DNA from: Euglena gracilis
Taxonomy: Eukaryota > Euglenida > Euglenophyceae > Euglenales
NCBI GenBank assembly: GCA_039621445.1
Contig: CP154955.1
Span: 22,123,823-22,187,822 of the forward strand
Length of the DNA: 64,000 bases
Reading direction: 5' to 3'
Every line of letters starts with the position of its first letter. Positions within the stretch are counted from its first letter, which is position 1. This document shows, one piece after another, positions 22,877-36,900 of the stretch. The notes beneath the pieces are model-generated. The model did no database searches. It saw nothing but the letters and a program-made list of their open reading frames with translations, and was not told the origin of the DNA. The translations under genes were made by a program, and so were the position numbers.

Positions 22877-25800
22877 AAAGTGCTATTTTGCGCCTCCCGG
22901 GCGGTAACTGCTGCGTTTTCCGCACGCCCGCCGCGGGCAAAATTGCGCCTGTCCGCCCGGCGCCCTTCGCAACAGTCAGGTAAAGGATCGCCGACCTCTA
23001 GCCGGGGCGGAGCGCTCGTTTTTGGAGCGCCGGCGCGTCCGATTTCGGCCGAAAATCACCGAAAAATGGCGTTCGTTGGGGCGTCCGTTACCAAAGTGCT
23101 ATTTTGCGCCTCCCGGGCGGTAACTGCTGCCTGCGTTTTCCGCACGCCCGCCGCGGGCAAAATTGCGCCTGTCCGCCCGGCGCCCTTCGCAACAGTCAGG
23201 TAAAGGATCGCCGACCTCTAGCCGGGGCGGAGCGCTCGTTTTTGGAGCGCCGGCGCGTCCGATTTCGGCCGAAAATCACCGAAAAATGGCGTTCGTTGGG
23301 GCGTCCGTTACCAAAGTGCTATTTTGCGCCTCCCGGGCGGTAACTGCTGCGTTTTCCGCACGCCCGCCGCGGGCAAAATTGCGCCTGTCCGCCCGGCGCC
23401 CTTCGCAACAGTCAGGTAAAGGATCGCCGACCTCTAGCCGGGGCGGAGCGCTCGTTTTTGGAGCGCCGGCGCGTCCGATTTCGGCCGAAAATCACCGAAA
23501 AATGGCGTTCGTTGGGGCGTCCGTTACCAAAGTGCTATTTTGCGCCTCCCGGGCGGTAACTGCTGCCTGCGTTTTCCGCACGCCCGCCGCGGGCAAAATT
23601 GCGCCTGTCCGCCCGGCGCCCTTCGCAACAGTCAGGTAAAGGATCGCCGACCTCTAGCCGGGGCGGAGCGCTCGTTTTTGGAGCGCCGGCGCGTCCGATT
23701 TCGGCCGAAAATCACCGAAAAATGGCGTTCGTTGGGGCGTCCGTTACCAAAGTGCTATTTTGCGCCTCCCGGGCGGTAACTGCTGCGTTTTCCGCACGCC
23801 CGCGGGTGGCAAAATTGCGCCTGTCCGCCCGGCGCCCTTCGCAACAGTCAGGTAAAGGATCGCCGACCTCTAGCCGGGGCGGAGCGCTCGTTTTTGGAGC
23901 GCCGGCGCGTCCGATTTCGGCCGAAAATCACCGAAAAATGGCGTTCGTTGGGGCGTCCGTTACCAAAGTGCTATTTTGCGCCTCCCGGGCGGTAACTGCT
24001 GCGTTTTCCGCACGCCCGCCGCGGGCAAAATTGCGCCTGTCCGCCCGGCGCCCTTCGCAACAGTCAGGTAAAGGATCGCCGACCTCTAGCCGGGGCGGAG
24101 CGCTCGTTTTTGGAGCGCCGGCGCGTCCGATTTCGGCCGAAAATCACCGAAAAATGGCGTTCGTTGGGGCGTCCGTTACCAAAGTGCTATTTTGCGCCTC
24201 CCGGGCGGTAACTGCTGCGTTTTCCGCACGCCCGCCGCGGGCAAAATTGCGCCTGTCCGCCCGGCGCCCTTCGCAACAGTCAGGTAAAGGATCGCCGACC
24301 TCTAGCCGGGGCGGAGCGCTCGTTTTTGGAGCGCCGGCGCGTCCGATTTCGGCCGAAAATCACCGAAAAATGGCGTTCGTTGGGGCGTCCGTTACCAAAG
24401 TGCTATTTTGCGCCTCCCGGGCGGTAACTGCTGCGTTTTCCGCACGCCCGCCGCGGCAAAATTGCGCCTGTCCGCCCGGCGCCCTTCACAACAGTCAGGT
24501 AAAGGATCGCCGACCTCTAGCCAGGGCGGAGCGCTCGTTTTTGGAGCGCCAGCGCGTCCGATTTGGGCCGAAAATCACCGAAATATGGCGTTCGTTGGGG
24601 CGTCCGTTACCACGTGCTATTTTGCGCCTCCCGGGCGGTAACTGCTGTGTTTTCCGCACGCCCGCCACGGGCAAAATTGCGCCTGTCCGCCCGGCGCCCT
24701 TCGCAACAGTCAGGTAAAGGATCGCCGACCTCTAGCCGGGGCGGAGCGCTCGTTTTTGGAGCGCCGGCGCGTCCGATTTCGGCCGAAAATCACCGAAAAA
24801 TGGCGTTCGTTGGGGCGTCCGTTACCAAAGTGCTATTTTGCGCCTCCCGGGCGGTAACTGCTGCGTTTTCCGCACGCCCGCCGCGGGCAAAATTGCGCCT
24901 GTCCGCCCGGCGCCCTTCGCAACAGTCAGGTAAAGGATCGCCGACCTCTAGCCGGGGCGAAGCGCTCGTTTTTGGAGCGCCGGCGCGTCCGATTTCGGCC
25001 GAAAATCACCGAAAAATGGCGTTCGTTGGGGCGTCCGTTACCACGTGCTATTTTGCGCCTCCCGGGCGGTAACTGCTGCGTTTTCCGCACGCCCGCCGCG
25101 GGCAAAATTGCGCCTGTCCGCCCGGCGCCCTTCGCAACAGTCAGGTAAAGGATCGCCGACCTCTAGCCGGGGCGGAGCGCTCGTTTTTGGAGCGCCGGCG
25201 CGTCCGATTTCGGCCGAAAATCACCGAAAAATGGCGTTCGTTGGGGCGTCCGTTACCAAAGTGCTATTTTGCGCCTCCCGGGCGGTAACTGCTGCGTTTT
25301 CCGCACGCCCGCCGCGGGCAAAATTGCGCCTGTCCGCCCGGCGCCCTTCGCAACAGTCAGGTAAAGGATCGCCGACCTCTAGCCGGGGCGGAGCGCTCGT
25401 TTTTGGAGCGCCGGCGCGTCCGATTTCGGCCGAAAATCACCGAAAAATGGCGTTCGTTGGGGCGTCCGTTACCAACGTGCTATTTTGCGCCTCCCGGGCG
25501 GTAACTGCTGCTGCTGCGTTTTCCGCACGCCCGCCGCGGGCAAAATTGCGCCTGTCCGCCCGGCGCCCTTCACTACAGTCAGCTAAAGGATCGCCGACCT
25601 CTAGCCGGGGCGGAGCGTTTTGGAGCGCCGGTGCGTCCGATTTCGGCCGAAAATCACCGAAAAATGGCGTTCGTTGGGGCGTCCGTTACCAAAGTGCTAT
25701 TTTGCGCCTCCCGGGCGGTAACTGCTGCGTTTTCCGCACGCCCGCCGCGGGCAAAATTGCGCCTGTCCGCCCGGCGCCCTTCGCAACAGTCAGGTAAAGG

Positions 25801-27884
25801 ATCGCCGACCTCTAGCCGGGGCGGAGCGCTCGTTTTTGGAGCGCCGGCGCGTCCGATTTCGGCCGAAAATCACCGAAAAATGGCGTTCGTTGGGGCGTCC
25901 GTTACCCAAGTGCTATTTTGCGCCTCCCGGGCGGTAACTGCTGCGTTTTCCGCACGCCCGCCGCGGGCAAAATTGCGCCTGTCCGCCCGGCGCCCTTCGC
26001 AACAGTCAGGTAAAGGATCGCCGACCTCTAGCCGGGGCGGAGCGCTCGTTTTTGGAGCGCCGGCGCGTCCGATTTCGGCCGAAAATCACCGAAAAATGGC
26101 GTTCGTTGGGGCGTCCGTTACCAAAGTGCTATTTTGCGCCTCCCGGGCGGTAACTGCTGCGTTTTCCGCACGCCCGCCATGGGCAAAATTGCGCCTGTCC
26201 GCCCGGCGCCCTTCGCAACAGTCAGGTAAAGGATCGCCGACCTCTAGCCAGGGGCGGAGCGCTCGTTTTTGGAGCGCCGGCGCGTCCGATTTCGGCCGAA
26301 AATCACCGAAAAATGGCGTTCGTTGGGCGTCCGTTACCAAAGTGCTATTTTGCGCCTCCCGGGCGGTAACTGCTGCTGCGTTTTCCGCACGCCCGCCGCG
26401 GGCAAAATTGCGCCTGTCCGCCCGGCGCCCTTCGCAACAGTCAGGTAAAGGATCGCCGACCTCTAGCCGGGGCGGAGCGCTCGTTTTTGGAGCGCCGGCG
26501 CGTCCGATTTCGGCCGAAAATCACCGAAAAATGGCGTTCGTTGGGGCGTCCGTTACCAAAGTGCTATTTTGCGCCTCCCGGGCGGTAACTGCTGCGTTTT
26601 CCGCACGCCCGCCGCGGGCAAAATTGCGCCTGTCCGCCCGGCGCCCTTCGCAACAGTCAGGTAAAGGATCGCCGACCTCTAGCCGGGGCGGAGCGCTCGT
26701 TTTTGGAGCGCCGGCGCGTCCGATTTCGGCCGAAAATCACCGAAAAATGGCGTTCGTTGGGGCGTCCGTTACCAAAGTGCTATTTTGCGCCTCCCGGGCG
26801 GTAACTGCTGCGTTTTCCGCACGCCCGCCGCGGGCAAAATTGCGCCTGTCCGCCCGGCGCCCTTCGCAACAGTCAGGTAAAGGATCGCCGACCTCTAGCC
26901 GGGGCGGAGCGCTCGTTTTTGGAGCGCCGGCGCGTCCGATTTCGGCCGAAAATCACCGAAAAATGGCGTTCGTTGGGGCGTCCGTTACCAAAGTGCTATT
27001 TTGCGCCTCCCGGGCGGTAACTGCTGCGTTTTCTGCACGCCGCGGGCAAAATTGCGCCTGTCCGCCCGGCGCCCTTCGCAACAGTCAGGTAAAGATCGCC
27101 GACCTCTAGCCGGGGCGGAGCGCTCGTTTTTGGAGCGCCGGCGCGTCCGATTTCGGCCGAAAATCACCGAAAAATGACGTTCGTTGGGGCGTCCGTTACC
27201 AAAGTGCTATTTTGCGTCCCCCTGGCGGTACCTGCTGCGTTTTTCCGCACGCCCGCCGCGGGCAAAATTGCGCCTGTCCGCCCGGCGCCCTTCGCAACAG
27301 TCAGGTAAAGGATCGCCGACCTCTAGCCGGGCGGAGCGCTCGTTTTTGGAGCGCCGGCGCGTCCGATTTCGGCCGAAAATCACCGAAAAATGGCGTTCGT
27401 TGGGGCGTCCGTTACCACGTGCTATTTTGCGCCTCCCGGGCGGTAACTGCTGCTGCGTTTTTCCGCACGCCCGCCGCTGGCAAAATTGCGCCTGTCCGCC
27501 CGGCGCCCTTCGCAACAGTCAGGTAAAGGATCGCCGACCTCTAGCCGGGGCGGAGCGCTCGTTTTTTGGGGCGCCGGCGCGTCCGATTTCGGCCGAAAAT
27601 CACCGAAAAATGACGTTCGTTGGGGCGTCCGTTACCAAAGTGCTATTTTGCGCCTCCCGGGCGGTAACTGCTGCGTTTTCGGCCCACCCGCCGCGGGCAA
27701 AATTGCGCCTGTCCGCTCTTCGCAACAGTTAGGTAAAGGATCGCCGACCTCTAGCCGGGGCGGAGCGCTCGTTTTTGGAGCGCCGGCGCGTCCGATTTCG
27801 GCCGAAAATCACCGAAATATGGCGTTCGTTGGGGCGTCCGTTACCACGTGCTATTTTGCGCCTCCCGGGCGGTAACTGCTGCGT

Positions 27885-28640
27885 TTTCCGGGCGCCGCCT
27901 GCGGTCGCCGCCTTCCCCGCCGGCGGCGCGCCCGTGCCGGGCGGGGTCGCCGACCTCTCCGTCCCTCGCCGCCCGGCGTTTTGGGCGTCCGCCAAGGCTT
28001 CGCGCGGGTGCTGCGTTTTCGCGGGCGGGCTGCTCCGCGCCGGGCAGTTCGCAACAGTCAGGAAAAGGATCGCCGCCGGGGGCGGAGCGCTCGTTTTTGA
28101 GCGCCGGCGAAAAAAAAAGAAAAATGGGGCGTCCGTTACCATGGGGTATTTTGCGGGGCGGCGTTTTTTGGGGTTTTCCGCCGTCCCGCCGCAAATTGCG
28201 CCTGCGGCGCCCTTCGCAACAGTCAGGTAAAGCCGACCCGCCGGGGCGGGCGTTTTTGAGCGCCGGCGCGTCCGATGCCGAAAAATGAAAATCGCGACCA
28301 AATTTTTTTGCTTCCCGCGATCTGCGTGGCCTCCGGGCGGGTGCGCCTTGCGTGCGGCTCGCGGTGCCGCCGGGCGGGCGCAATTGCGCACCGGGCGCCG
28401 GGGGCCGTCAGTGCGCGCCGGGGGGCGGTTTTTGGCGGCGCGTCCCGGGGAAAATCCGAGCCGCGCGGAGCCCGCGGGGGGAAATGCCGCCCGCCCGGCG
28501 GTAAATTGTTGGTCAGGAAAGGATCTGGGGGAGCGGGTTTTTGGGCGCCGGCGGGTCCGTCCGGGAAAAATCGAAAAGCGCGTTCGTTGTTACCGAAAAA
28601 TGGCTATTGCGCGCGGGCTGGTGCTGCTGCGTTTTCCGCC
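27885..28640. repeat. Scrambled, GC-rich satellite segment
   Basis: Between near-perfect units, about 750 bp contains only fragments of the consensus (CGCAACAGTCAGG, GAGCGCTCGTTTTTGAGCGCCGG, GCGTCCGTTACCATG). They are joined by GC-rich sequence and A or T homopolymers. The order of fragments still follows the unit order, roughly 3.5 units. It reads like a low-quality consensus or a locally hypermutated patch. Confidence 0.7.
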
Positions 28641-31600
28641 GCCGCCCGCGGGCAAAATTGCGCCTGTCCGCCCGGCGCCCTTCGCAACAGTCAGGTAAAG
28701 GATCGCCGACCTCTAGCCGGGGCGGAGCGCTCGTTTTTGGAGCGCCGGCGCGTCCGATTTGGACCGAAAATCACCGAAAAATGGCGTTCGTTGGGGCGTC
28801 CGTTACCAAAGAGCTATTTTGCGCCTCCCGGGCGGGCAAATTTGCGCCTGTCCGCCCGGAGCCCTTCGCAACAGTCAGGTAAAGGATCGCCGACCTGTAG
28901 CCGGGGCGGAGCGCTCGTTTCTGGAGCGCCGGCGCGTCCGATTTGGGCCGAAAATAACCGAAAAATGGCGTCCGCTGGGGCGTTCGTTACCAAAGTGCTT
29001 TTTTGCGCCTCCCGGGCGGTAACTGCTGCGTTTTCCGCACGCCCGCCGCGGGCAAAATTGCGCCTGTCCGCCCGGCGCCCTTCGCAACAGTCAGGTAAAG
29101 GATCGCCGACCTCTAGCCGGGGCGGAGCGCTCGTTTTTTGGAGCGCCGGCGCGTCCGATTTCGGCCGAAAAATCACCGAAAAATGGCGTTCGTTGGGGCG
29201 TCCGTTACCAAAGTGCTATTTTGCGCCTCCCGGGCGGTAACTGCTGCGTTTTCCGCACGCCCGCCGCGGGCAAAATTGCGCCTGTCCGCCCGGCGCCATT
29301 CGCAACAGTCAGGTAAAGGATCGCCGACCTCTAGCCGGGGAGGAGCGCTCGTTTTTGGAGCGCCAGCGCGTCCGATTTCGGCCGAAAATCACCGAAAAAT
29401 GGGGTTCGTTGGGGCGTCCGTTACCAAAGTGCTATTTTGCTCCTCCCGGGCGGTAACTGCTGCGTTTTCCGCACGCCCGCCACGGGCAAAATTGCGCCTG
29501 TCCCCCCGGCGCCCTTCGCAACAGCCAGGTAAAGGATCGCCGACCTCTAGCCGGGCGGAGCGCTCGTTTTTGGAGCGCCGGCGCGTCCGATTTCGGCCGA
29601 AAATCACCGAAAAATGGCGTTCGTTGGGGCGTCCGTTACCAAAGTGCTATTTTGCGCCTCCCGGGCGGTAACTGCTGCGTTTTCCGCACGCCCGCCGCGG
29701 GCAAAATTGCGCCTGTCCGCCGGGCGCCCTTCGAAACAGTCAGGTAAAGGATCGCCGACCTCTAGCCGGGGCGCGCTCGTTTTTGGAGCGCCGGCGCGTC
29801 CGATTTCGGCCGAAAATCACCGAAAAATGGCGTTCGTTGGGGCGTCCGTTACCAAAGTGCTATTTTGCGCCTCCCGGGCGGTAACTGCTGCGTTTTCCGC
29901 ACGCCCGCCGCCGGACAAAATTGCGCCTGTCCAGTGGCGCCCTTCGCAACAGTCAGGTAAAGGATCGCCGACCTCTAGCCAGGGCGGAGCGCTCGTTTTT
30001 GGAGCGCCGGCGCGTCCGATTTCGGCCGAAAATCACCGAAAAATGGCGTTCGTTGGGGCGTCCGTTACCAAAGTGCTATTTTGCGCCTCCCGGGCGGTAA
30101 CTGCTGCGTTTTCCGCACGCCCGCCGCGGGCAAAATTGCGCCTGTCCGCCGGCGCCCTTCGCAACAGTCAGGTAAAGGATCGCCGACCTCTAGCCGGGGC
30201 GGAGCGCTCGTTTTTGGAGCGCCGGCGCGTCCGATTTCGGCCGAAAATCACCGAAAAATGGCGTTCGTTGGGGCGTCCGTTACCAAAGTGCTATTTTGCG
30301 CCTCCCGGGCGGTAACTGCTGCGTTTTCCGCACGCCCGCCGCGGGCAAAATTGCGCCTGTCCGCCCGGCGCCCTTCGCAACAGCCAGGTAAAGGATCGCC
30401 GACCTCTAGCCAGGGCGGAGCGCTCGTTTTTGGAGCGCCGGCGCGTCCGATTTCGGCCGAAAATCACCGAAAAATGGCGTTCGTTCGGGCGTCCGTTACC
30501 AAAGTGCTATTATGCGCCTCCCGGGCGGTAACTGCTGCGTTTTCCGCACGCCCGCCGCGGGCAAAATTGCGCCTGTCCGCCCGGCGCCCTTCGCAACAGT
30601 CAGGTAAAGGATCGCCGACCTCTAGCCGGGGCGGAGCGCTCGTTTTTGGAGCGCCAGCGCGTCCGATTTCGGCCGAAAATCACCGAAAAATGGCGTTCGT
30701 TGGGGCGTCCGTTACCAAAGTGCTATTTTGCTCCTCCCGGGCGGTAACTGCTGCGTTTTCCGCACGCCCGCCACGGGCAAAATTGCGCCTGTCCCCCGGC
30801 GCCCTTCGCAACATTCAGGTAAAGGATCGCCGACCTCTAGCCGGGGCGGAGCGCTCGTTTTTGGATCGCCGGCGCGTCCGATTTCGGCCGAAAATCACCG
30901 AAAAATGGCGTTCGTTGGGGCGTCCGTTACCAAAGTGCTATTTTGCGCCTCCCGGGCGGTAACTGCTGCGTTTTCCGCACGCCCGCCGCGGGCAAAATTG
31001 CGCCTGTCCCCCGGCGCTCTCCGCAACAGCCAGGTAAAGGATCGCCGACCTCTAGCCGGGGCGGAGCGCTCGTTTTTGGAGCGCCGGCGCGTCCGATTTC
31101 GGCCGAAAATCACCGAAAAATGGCGTTCGTTGGGGCGTCCGTTACCAACGTGCTATTATGCGCCTCCCGTGCGGTAACTGCTGCCTTTTCCGCACGCCCC
31201 GCGGCGGGCAAAAGTGCGCCTGTCCGCCCGGCGCCCTTCGCAACAGTCAGGTAAAGGATCGCCGACCTCTAGCCGGGGCGGAGCGCTCGTTTTTTGGAGC
31301 GCGAGTGCATCCGATTTCGGCCGAAAATCACCGAAAAATGGCGTTCGTTGGGGCGTCTGTCACCAAAGTGCTATTTTGCGCCTCGCGGGCGGTAACTGCT
31401 GCGTTTTCCGCACGCCCGCCGCGGGCAAAATTGCGCCTGTCCGCCCGGCGCCATTCGCAACAGTCAGGTAAAGGATCGCCGACCTGTAGCCGGGGCGGAG
31501 CGCTCGTTTTTGGAGCGCCAGCGCGTCCGATTTCGGCCGAAAATCACCGAAAAATGGGGTTCGTTGGGGCGTCCGTTACCAAAGTGCTATTTTGCTCCTC

Positions 31601-33938
31601 CCGGGCGGTAACTGCTGCGTTTTCCGCACGCCCGCCACGGGCAAAATTGCGCCTGTCCCCCCGGCGCCCTTCGCAACAGCCAGGTAAAGGATCGCCGACC
31701 TCTAGCCAGGGCGGAGCGCTCGTTTTTGGAGCGCCGGCGCGTCCGATTTCGGCCGAAAATCACCGAAAAATGGCGTTCGTTGGGGCGTCCGTTACCAAAG
31801 TGCTATTATGCGCCTCCCGGGCGGTAACTGCTGCGTTTTCCGCACGCCCGCCGCGGGCAAAATTGCGCCTGTCCGCCGGCGCCCTTCGCAACAGTCAGGT
31901 AAAGGATCGCCGACCTCTAGCCGGGGTGGAGCGCTCGTTTTTGGAGCGCCGGCGCGTCCGATTTCGGCCGAAAATCACCGAAAAATGGCGTTCGTTGGGG
32001 CGTCCGTTACCAAAGTGCTACTTTGCGCCTCCCGGGCGGTAACTGCTGCGTTTTCCGCACGCCCGCCGCGGGAAAAATTGCGCCTGTCCCTTGGCGCCCT
32101 TCGCAACAGTCAGGAAAAGGATCGCCGACCTCTAGCCAGGGCGGAGCGCTCGTTTTTGGAGCGCCGGCGCGTCCGATTTCGGCCGAAAATCACCGAAAAA
32201 TGGCGTTCGTTGGGGCGTCCGTTACCAAAGTGCTATTATGCGCCTCCCGGGCGGTAACTGCTGCGTTTTCCGCACGCCCGCCGCGGGCAAAATTGCGCCT
32301 GTCCGCCGGCGCCCTTCGCAACAGTCAGGTAAAGGATCGCCGACCTCTAGCCGGGGTGGAGCGCTCGTTTTTGGAGCGCCGGCGCGTCCGATTTCGGCCG
32401 AAAATCACCGAAAAATGGCGTTCGTTGGGGCGTCCGTTACCAAAGTGCTATTATGCGCCTCCCGGGCGGTAACTGCTGCGTTTTCCGCACGCCCGCCGCG
32501 GGCAAAATTGCGCCTGTCCGCCCGGCGCCCTTCGCAACAGCCAGGTAAAGGATCGCCGACCTCTAGCCAGGGCGGAGCGCTCGTTTTTGGAGCGCCGGCG
32601 CGTCCGATTTCGGCCGAAAATCACCGAAAAATGGCGTTCGTTGGGGCGTCCGTTACCAAAGTGCTATTATGCGCCTCCCGGGCGGTAACTGCTGCGTTTT
32701 CCGCACGCCCGCCGCGGGCAAAATTGCGCCTGTCCGCCGGCGCCCTTCGCAACAGTCAGGTAAAGGATCGCCGACCTCTAGCCGGGGTGGAGCGCTCGTT
32801 TTTGGAGCGCCGGCGCGTCCGATTTCGGCCGAAAATCACCGAAAAATGGCGTTCGTTGGGGCGTCCGTTACCAAAGTGCTATTATGCGCCTCCCGGGCGG
32901 TAACTGCTGCGTTTTCCGCACGCCCGCCGCGGGCAAAATTGCGCCTGTCCGCCGGCGCCCTTCGCAACAGTCAGGTAAAGGATCGCCGACCTCTAGCCGG
33001 GGCGGAGCGCTCGTTTTTGGAGCGCCAGCGCGTCCGATTTCGGCCGAAAATCACCGAAAAATGGCGTTCGTTGGGGCGTCCGTTACCAAAGTGCTATTTT
33101 GCTCCTCCTGGGCGGTAACTGCTGCGTTTTCCGCACGCCCGCCACGGGCAAAATTGCGCCTGTCCCCCGGCGCCCTTCGCAACATTCAGGTAAAGGATCG
33201 CCGACCTCTAGCCGGGGCGGAGCGCTCGTTTTTGGATCGCCGGCGCGTCCGATTTCGGCCGAAAATCACCGAAAAATGGCGTTCGTTGGGGCGTCCGTTA
33301 CCAAAGTGCTATTTTGCGCCTCCCGGGCGGTAACTGCTGCGTTTTCCGCACGCCCGCCGCGGGCAAAATTGCGCCTGTCCCCCGGCGCCCTTCGCAACAG
33401 TCAGGTAAAGGATCGCCGACCTCTAGCCGGGGCGGAGCGCTCGTTTTTGGAGCGCCGGCGCGTCCGATTTCGGCCGAAAATCACCGAAAAATGGCGTTCG
33501 TTGGGGCGTCCGTTACCAACGTGCTATTATGCGCCTCCCGGGCGGTAACTGCTGCGTTTTCCGCACGCCCGCCGCGGGCAAAATTGCGCCTGTCCGCCCG
33601 GCGCCCTTCGCAACAGTCAGGTAAAGGATCGCCGACCTCTAGCCGGGGCGGAGCGCTCGTTTTTGGATCGCCGGCGCGTCCGATTTCGGCCGAAAATCAC
33701 CGAAAAATGGCGTTCGTTGGGGCGTCCGTTACCAAAGTGCTATTTTGCGCCTCCCGGGCGGTAACTGCTGCGTTTTCCGAACGCCCGCCGCTGGCAAAAT
33801 TGCGCCAGTCTGCCCGGCGCCCTTCGCAACAGTCAGGTAAAGGATCGCCGACCTCTAGCCGGGGCGGAGCGCTCGTTTTTGGAGCGCCAGCGCGTCCGAT
33901 TTCGGCCGAAAATCACCGAAAAATGGCGTTCGTTGGGG

Positions 33939-33995
33939 TGTTTTTTTCGTTTCGGTTCGGTTTTTTGGGTTGGTTGTGGTGGATTTTTTCGTTTT
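33939..33995. other. 57-bp T/G-only insertion in a satellite unit
   Basis: The insertion splits CGTTGGGG from CGTCCGTTACC and is composed almost entirely of T and G (TTTCGGTTCGG, TTGGGTTGGTTGTGGTGG). The GGGG before the break is repeated after it. Origin unknown. Confidence 0.6.
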
Positions 33996-36900
33996 GGGGC
34001 GTCCGTTACCAAAGTGCTATTTTGCGCCTCCCGGGCGGTAACTGCTGCGTTTTCTGCACGCCCGCCGCGGGCAAAATTGCGCCTGACCGCCCGGCGCCCT
34101 TCGCAACAGTCAGGTAAAGGATCGCCGACCTCTAGCCGGGGCGGAGCGCTCGTTTTTGGAGTGCCGGCGCGTCCGATTTCGGCCGAAAATTCTACAAAAA
34201 AATGGCGTTCGTTGGGGCGTCCGTTACCAAACTGCTATTTTGCGCCTCCCGGGCGGTAACTGCTGCGTTTTCCGCACGCCCGCCGCGGGCAAAATTGCGC
34301 CTGTCCGCCCGGCGCCCTTCGCAACAGTCAGGTAAAGGATCGCCGACCTGTAGCCAGGCGGAGCGCTCGTTTTTGGAGCGCCGGCGCGTCCGATTTCGGC
34401 AGAAAATCACCGAAAAATGGCGTTCGCTGGGGCGTCCGTTACCAACGAGCTATTTTGCGCCTCCCGGGCGGTAACTGCTGCGTTTTCCGCACGCCCGCCG
34501 CAGGCAAAATTGCGCCTGTCCGCCCGGCGCCCTTCGCAACAGCCAGGTAAAGGATCGCCGACCTCTAGCCGGGGCGGAGCGCTCGTTTTTGGAGCGCCGG
34601 CGCGTCCGATTTCGGCCGAAAATCACCGAAAAATGTTCGTTGGGGCGTCCGTTACCAACGTGCTATTTTGCGCCTCCCGGGCGGTAACTGCTGCGTTTTC
34701 CGCACGCCCGCCGCGGGCAAAATTGCGCCTGTCCGCCCGGCGCCCTTCGCAACAGTCAGGTAAAGGATCGCCGACCTCTAGCCGGGGCGGAGCGCTCGTT
34801 TTTGGAGCGCCGGCGCGTCCGATTTCGGCCGAAAATCACCGAAAAATGGCGTTCGCTGGGACGTCCGTTACCAACGTGCTATTTTGTGCCTCCCGGGCGG
34901 TAACTGCTGCGTTTTCCGCACGCCCGCCACGGGCAAAATTGCGCCTGTCCGCCCGGCGGCCTTCGCAACCGTCAGGTAAAGGATCGCCGACCTCCAGCCG
35001 GGACGGAGCGCTCGTTTTTGGAGCGCCAGCGCGTCCGATTTCGGCCGAAAATAACCGAAAAATGGCGTTCGCTGGGACGTCCGTTACCAACGTGCTATTT
35101 TGCGCCTCCCGGGCGGTAACTGCTGCGTTTTCCGCACGCCCGCCGCGGGCAAAATTGCTCCTGTCCGCCCGGCGCCCTTCGCAACAGTCAGGTAAAGGAT
35201 CGCTGACCTCTAGCCGGGGCGGAGCGCTCGTTTTTGGAGCGCCAGCGCGTCCGATTTCGGCCGAAAATCACCAAAAAATGGCGTTCGTTGGGGCGTCCGT
35301 TACCAAAGTGCTATTTTGCGCCTCCCGGGCGGTAACTGCTGCGTTTTCCGCACGCCCGCCGCAGGCAAAAAAGCGCCTGTCCGCCCGGCGCCCTTCGCAA
35401 CAGTCAGGTAAAGGATCGCCGACCTCTAGCCGGGGCGGAGCGCTCGTTTTTGGAGCGCCGGCGCGTCCGATTTCGGCCGAAAATCACCGAAAAATGGCGT
35501 TCGTTGGGGCGTCCATTACCAACGTGCTATTTTGCGCCTCCCGGGCGGTAACTGCTGCGTTTTCTGCACGCCCGCCGCGGGCAAAATTGCGCCTGTCCGC
35601 CCGGCGCCCTTCGCAACAGTCAGGTAAAGGATCGCCGACCTCTAGCCGGGGCGGAGCGCTCGTTTTTGGACCGCCAGCGCGTCCAATTTCGGCCGAAAAT
35701 CACCGAAAAATGGCGTTCGTTGGGGCGTCCGTTACCAAAGTGCTATTTTGAGCCTCCCGGGCGGTAACTGCTGCGTTTTCCGCACGCCCGCCGCGGGCAA
35801 AAAAGCGCCTGTCCGCCCGGCGCCCTTCGCAACAGTCACGTAAAGGATCGCCGACCTCTAGCCGGGGCGGAGCGCTCGTTTTTGGAGCGCTAGCGCGTCC
35901 GATTTCGGCCGAAAATCACCGAAAAATGGCGTTCGTTGGGGCGTCCGTTACCAAAGTGCTATTTTGCGCCTCCCGGGCGGTAACTTCTGCCCGCCGCGGG
36001 CAAAATTGCGCCTGTCCGCCTGGCTCCCTTCTTAAAAGTCAGGTGAAGGATCGCCGACCTCAAGCCGGGGCGGAGCGCTCGTGTTTGGAGCGCCAGCGCG
36101 TCCGATTTGGGCCGAAAATCACCGAAAATAGCGTTCGTTGGGGCGTCCGTTACCAAAGTGCTATTTTGCGCCTCCCGGGCGGTAACTGCTGCGTTTTCCG
36201 CACGTCCGCCGCGGGCAAAATTGCGCCTGTCCGCCCGGCGCCCTTCGCAACAGTCAGGTAAGGGATCGCCGACCTCTAGCCGGGGCGGAGCGCTCGTTTT
36301 TGGAGCGCCGGCGCGTCCGATTTCGGCCGAAAATCACCGAAAAATGGCGTTCGTTGGGGCGTCCGTTACCAAAGTGCTAACTGCTGCGTTTTCCGCACGC
36401 CCGCCGCGGGCAAAATTGCGCCTGTCCGCCCGGCGCCCTTCGCAACAGTCAGGTAAAGGATCGCCGACCTCTAGCCGGGGCGGAGCGCTCGTTTTTGGAG
36501 CGCCAGCGCGTCCGATTTCTGCCGAAAATCACCGAAAAATGGCGTTCGTTGGGGCGTCCGTTACCAAAGTGCTATTTTGCGCCTCCCGGGCGGTAACTGC
36601 TGCGTTTTCCGCACGCCCGCCGCGGGCAAAATAGCCCGGCGCCCTTCGCAACAGTCAGGTAAAGGATCGCCGACCTCTAGCCGGGACGGAGCGCTCGTTT
36701 TTGGAGCGCCAGCGCGTCCGATTTCGGCCGAAAATCACCGAAAAATGGCGTTCGTTGGGGCGTCCGTTACCAAAGTGCTATTTTGCGCCTCCCGGGCGGT
36801 AACTGCTGCGTTTTCCGCACGCCCGCCGCGGGCAAAATTGCGCCTGTCCGCCCGGCGCCCTTCGCAACAGTCAGGTAAAGGATCGCCGACCTCTAGCCGG

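Noticed and set aside
26090-26125. CENP-B box in the unit (TTCGTTGG within GCGTTCGTTGGGGCGTCCG).
   Set aside because: Eight bases match the start of the box, but the essential central A and the CGGG are absent; treated as chance.
25631-27109. Long open frames in the satellite as real repeat-protein genes.
   Set aside because: They follow from a 216-bp period and one stop-free frame; single-base indels break them often, they occur in both orientations, and no consistent start or promoter is seen.
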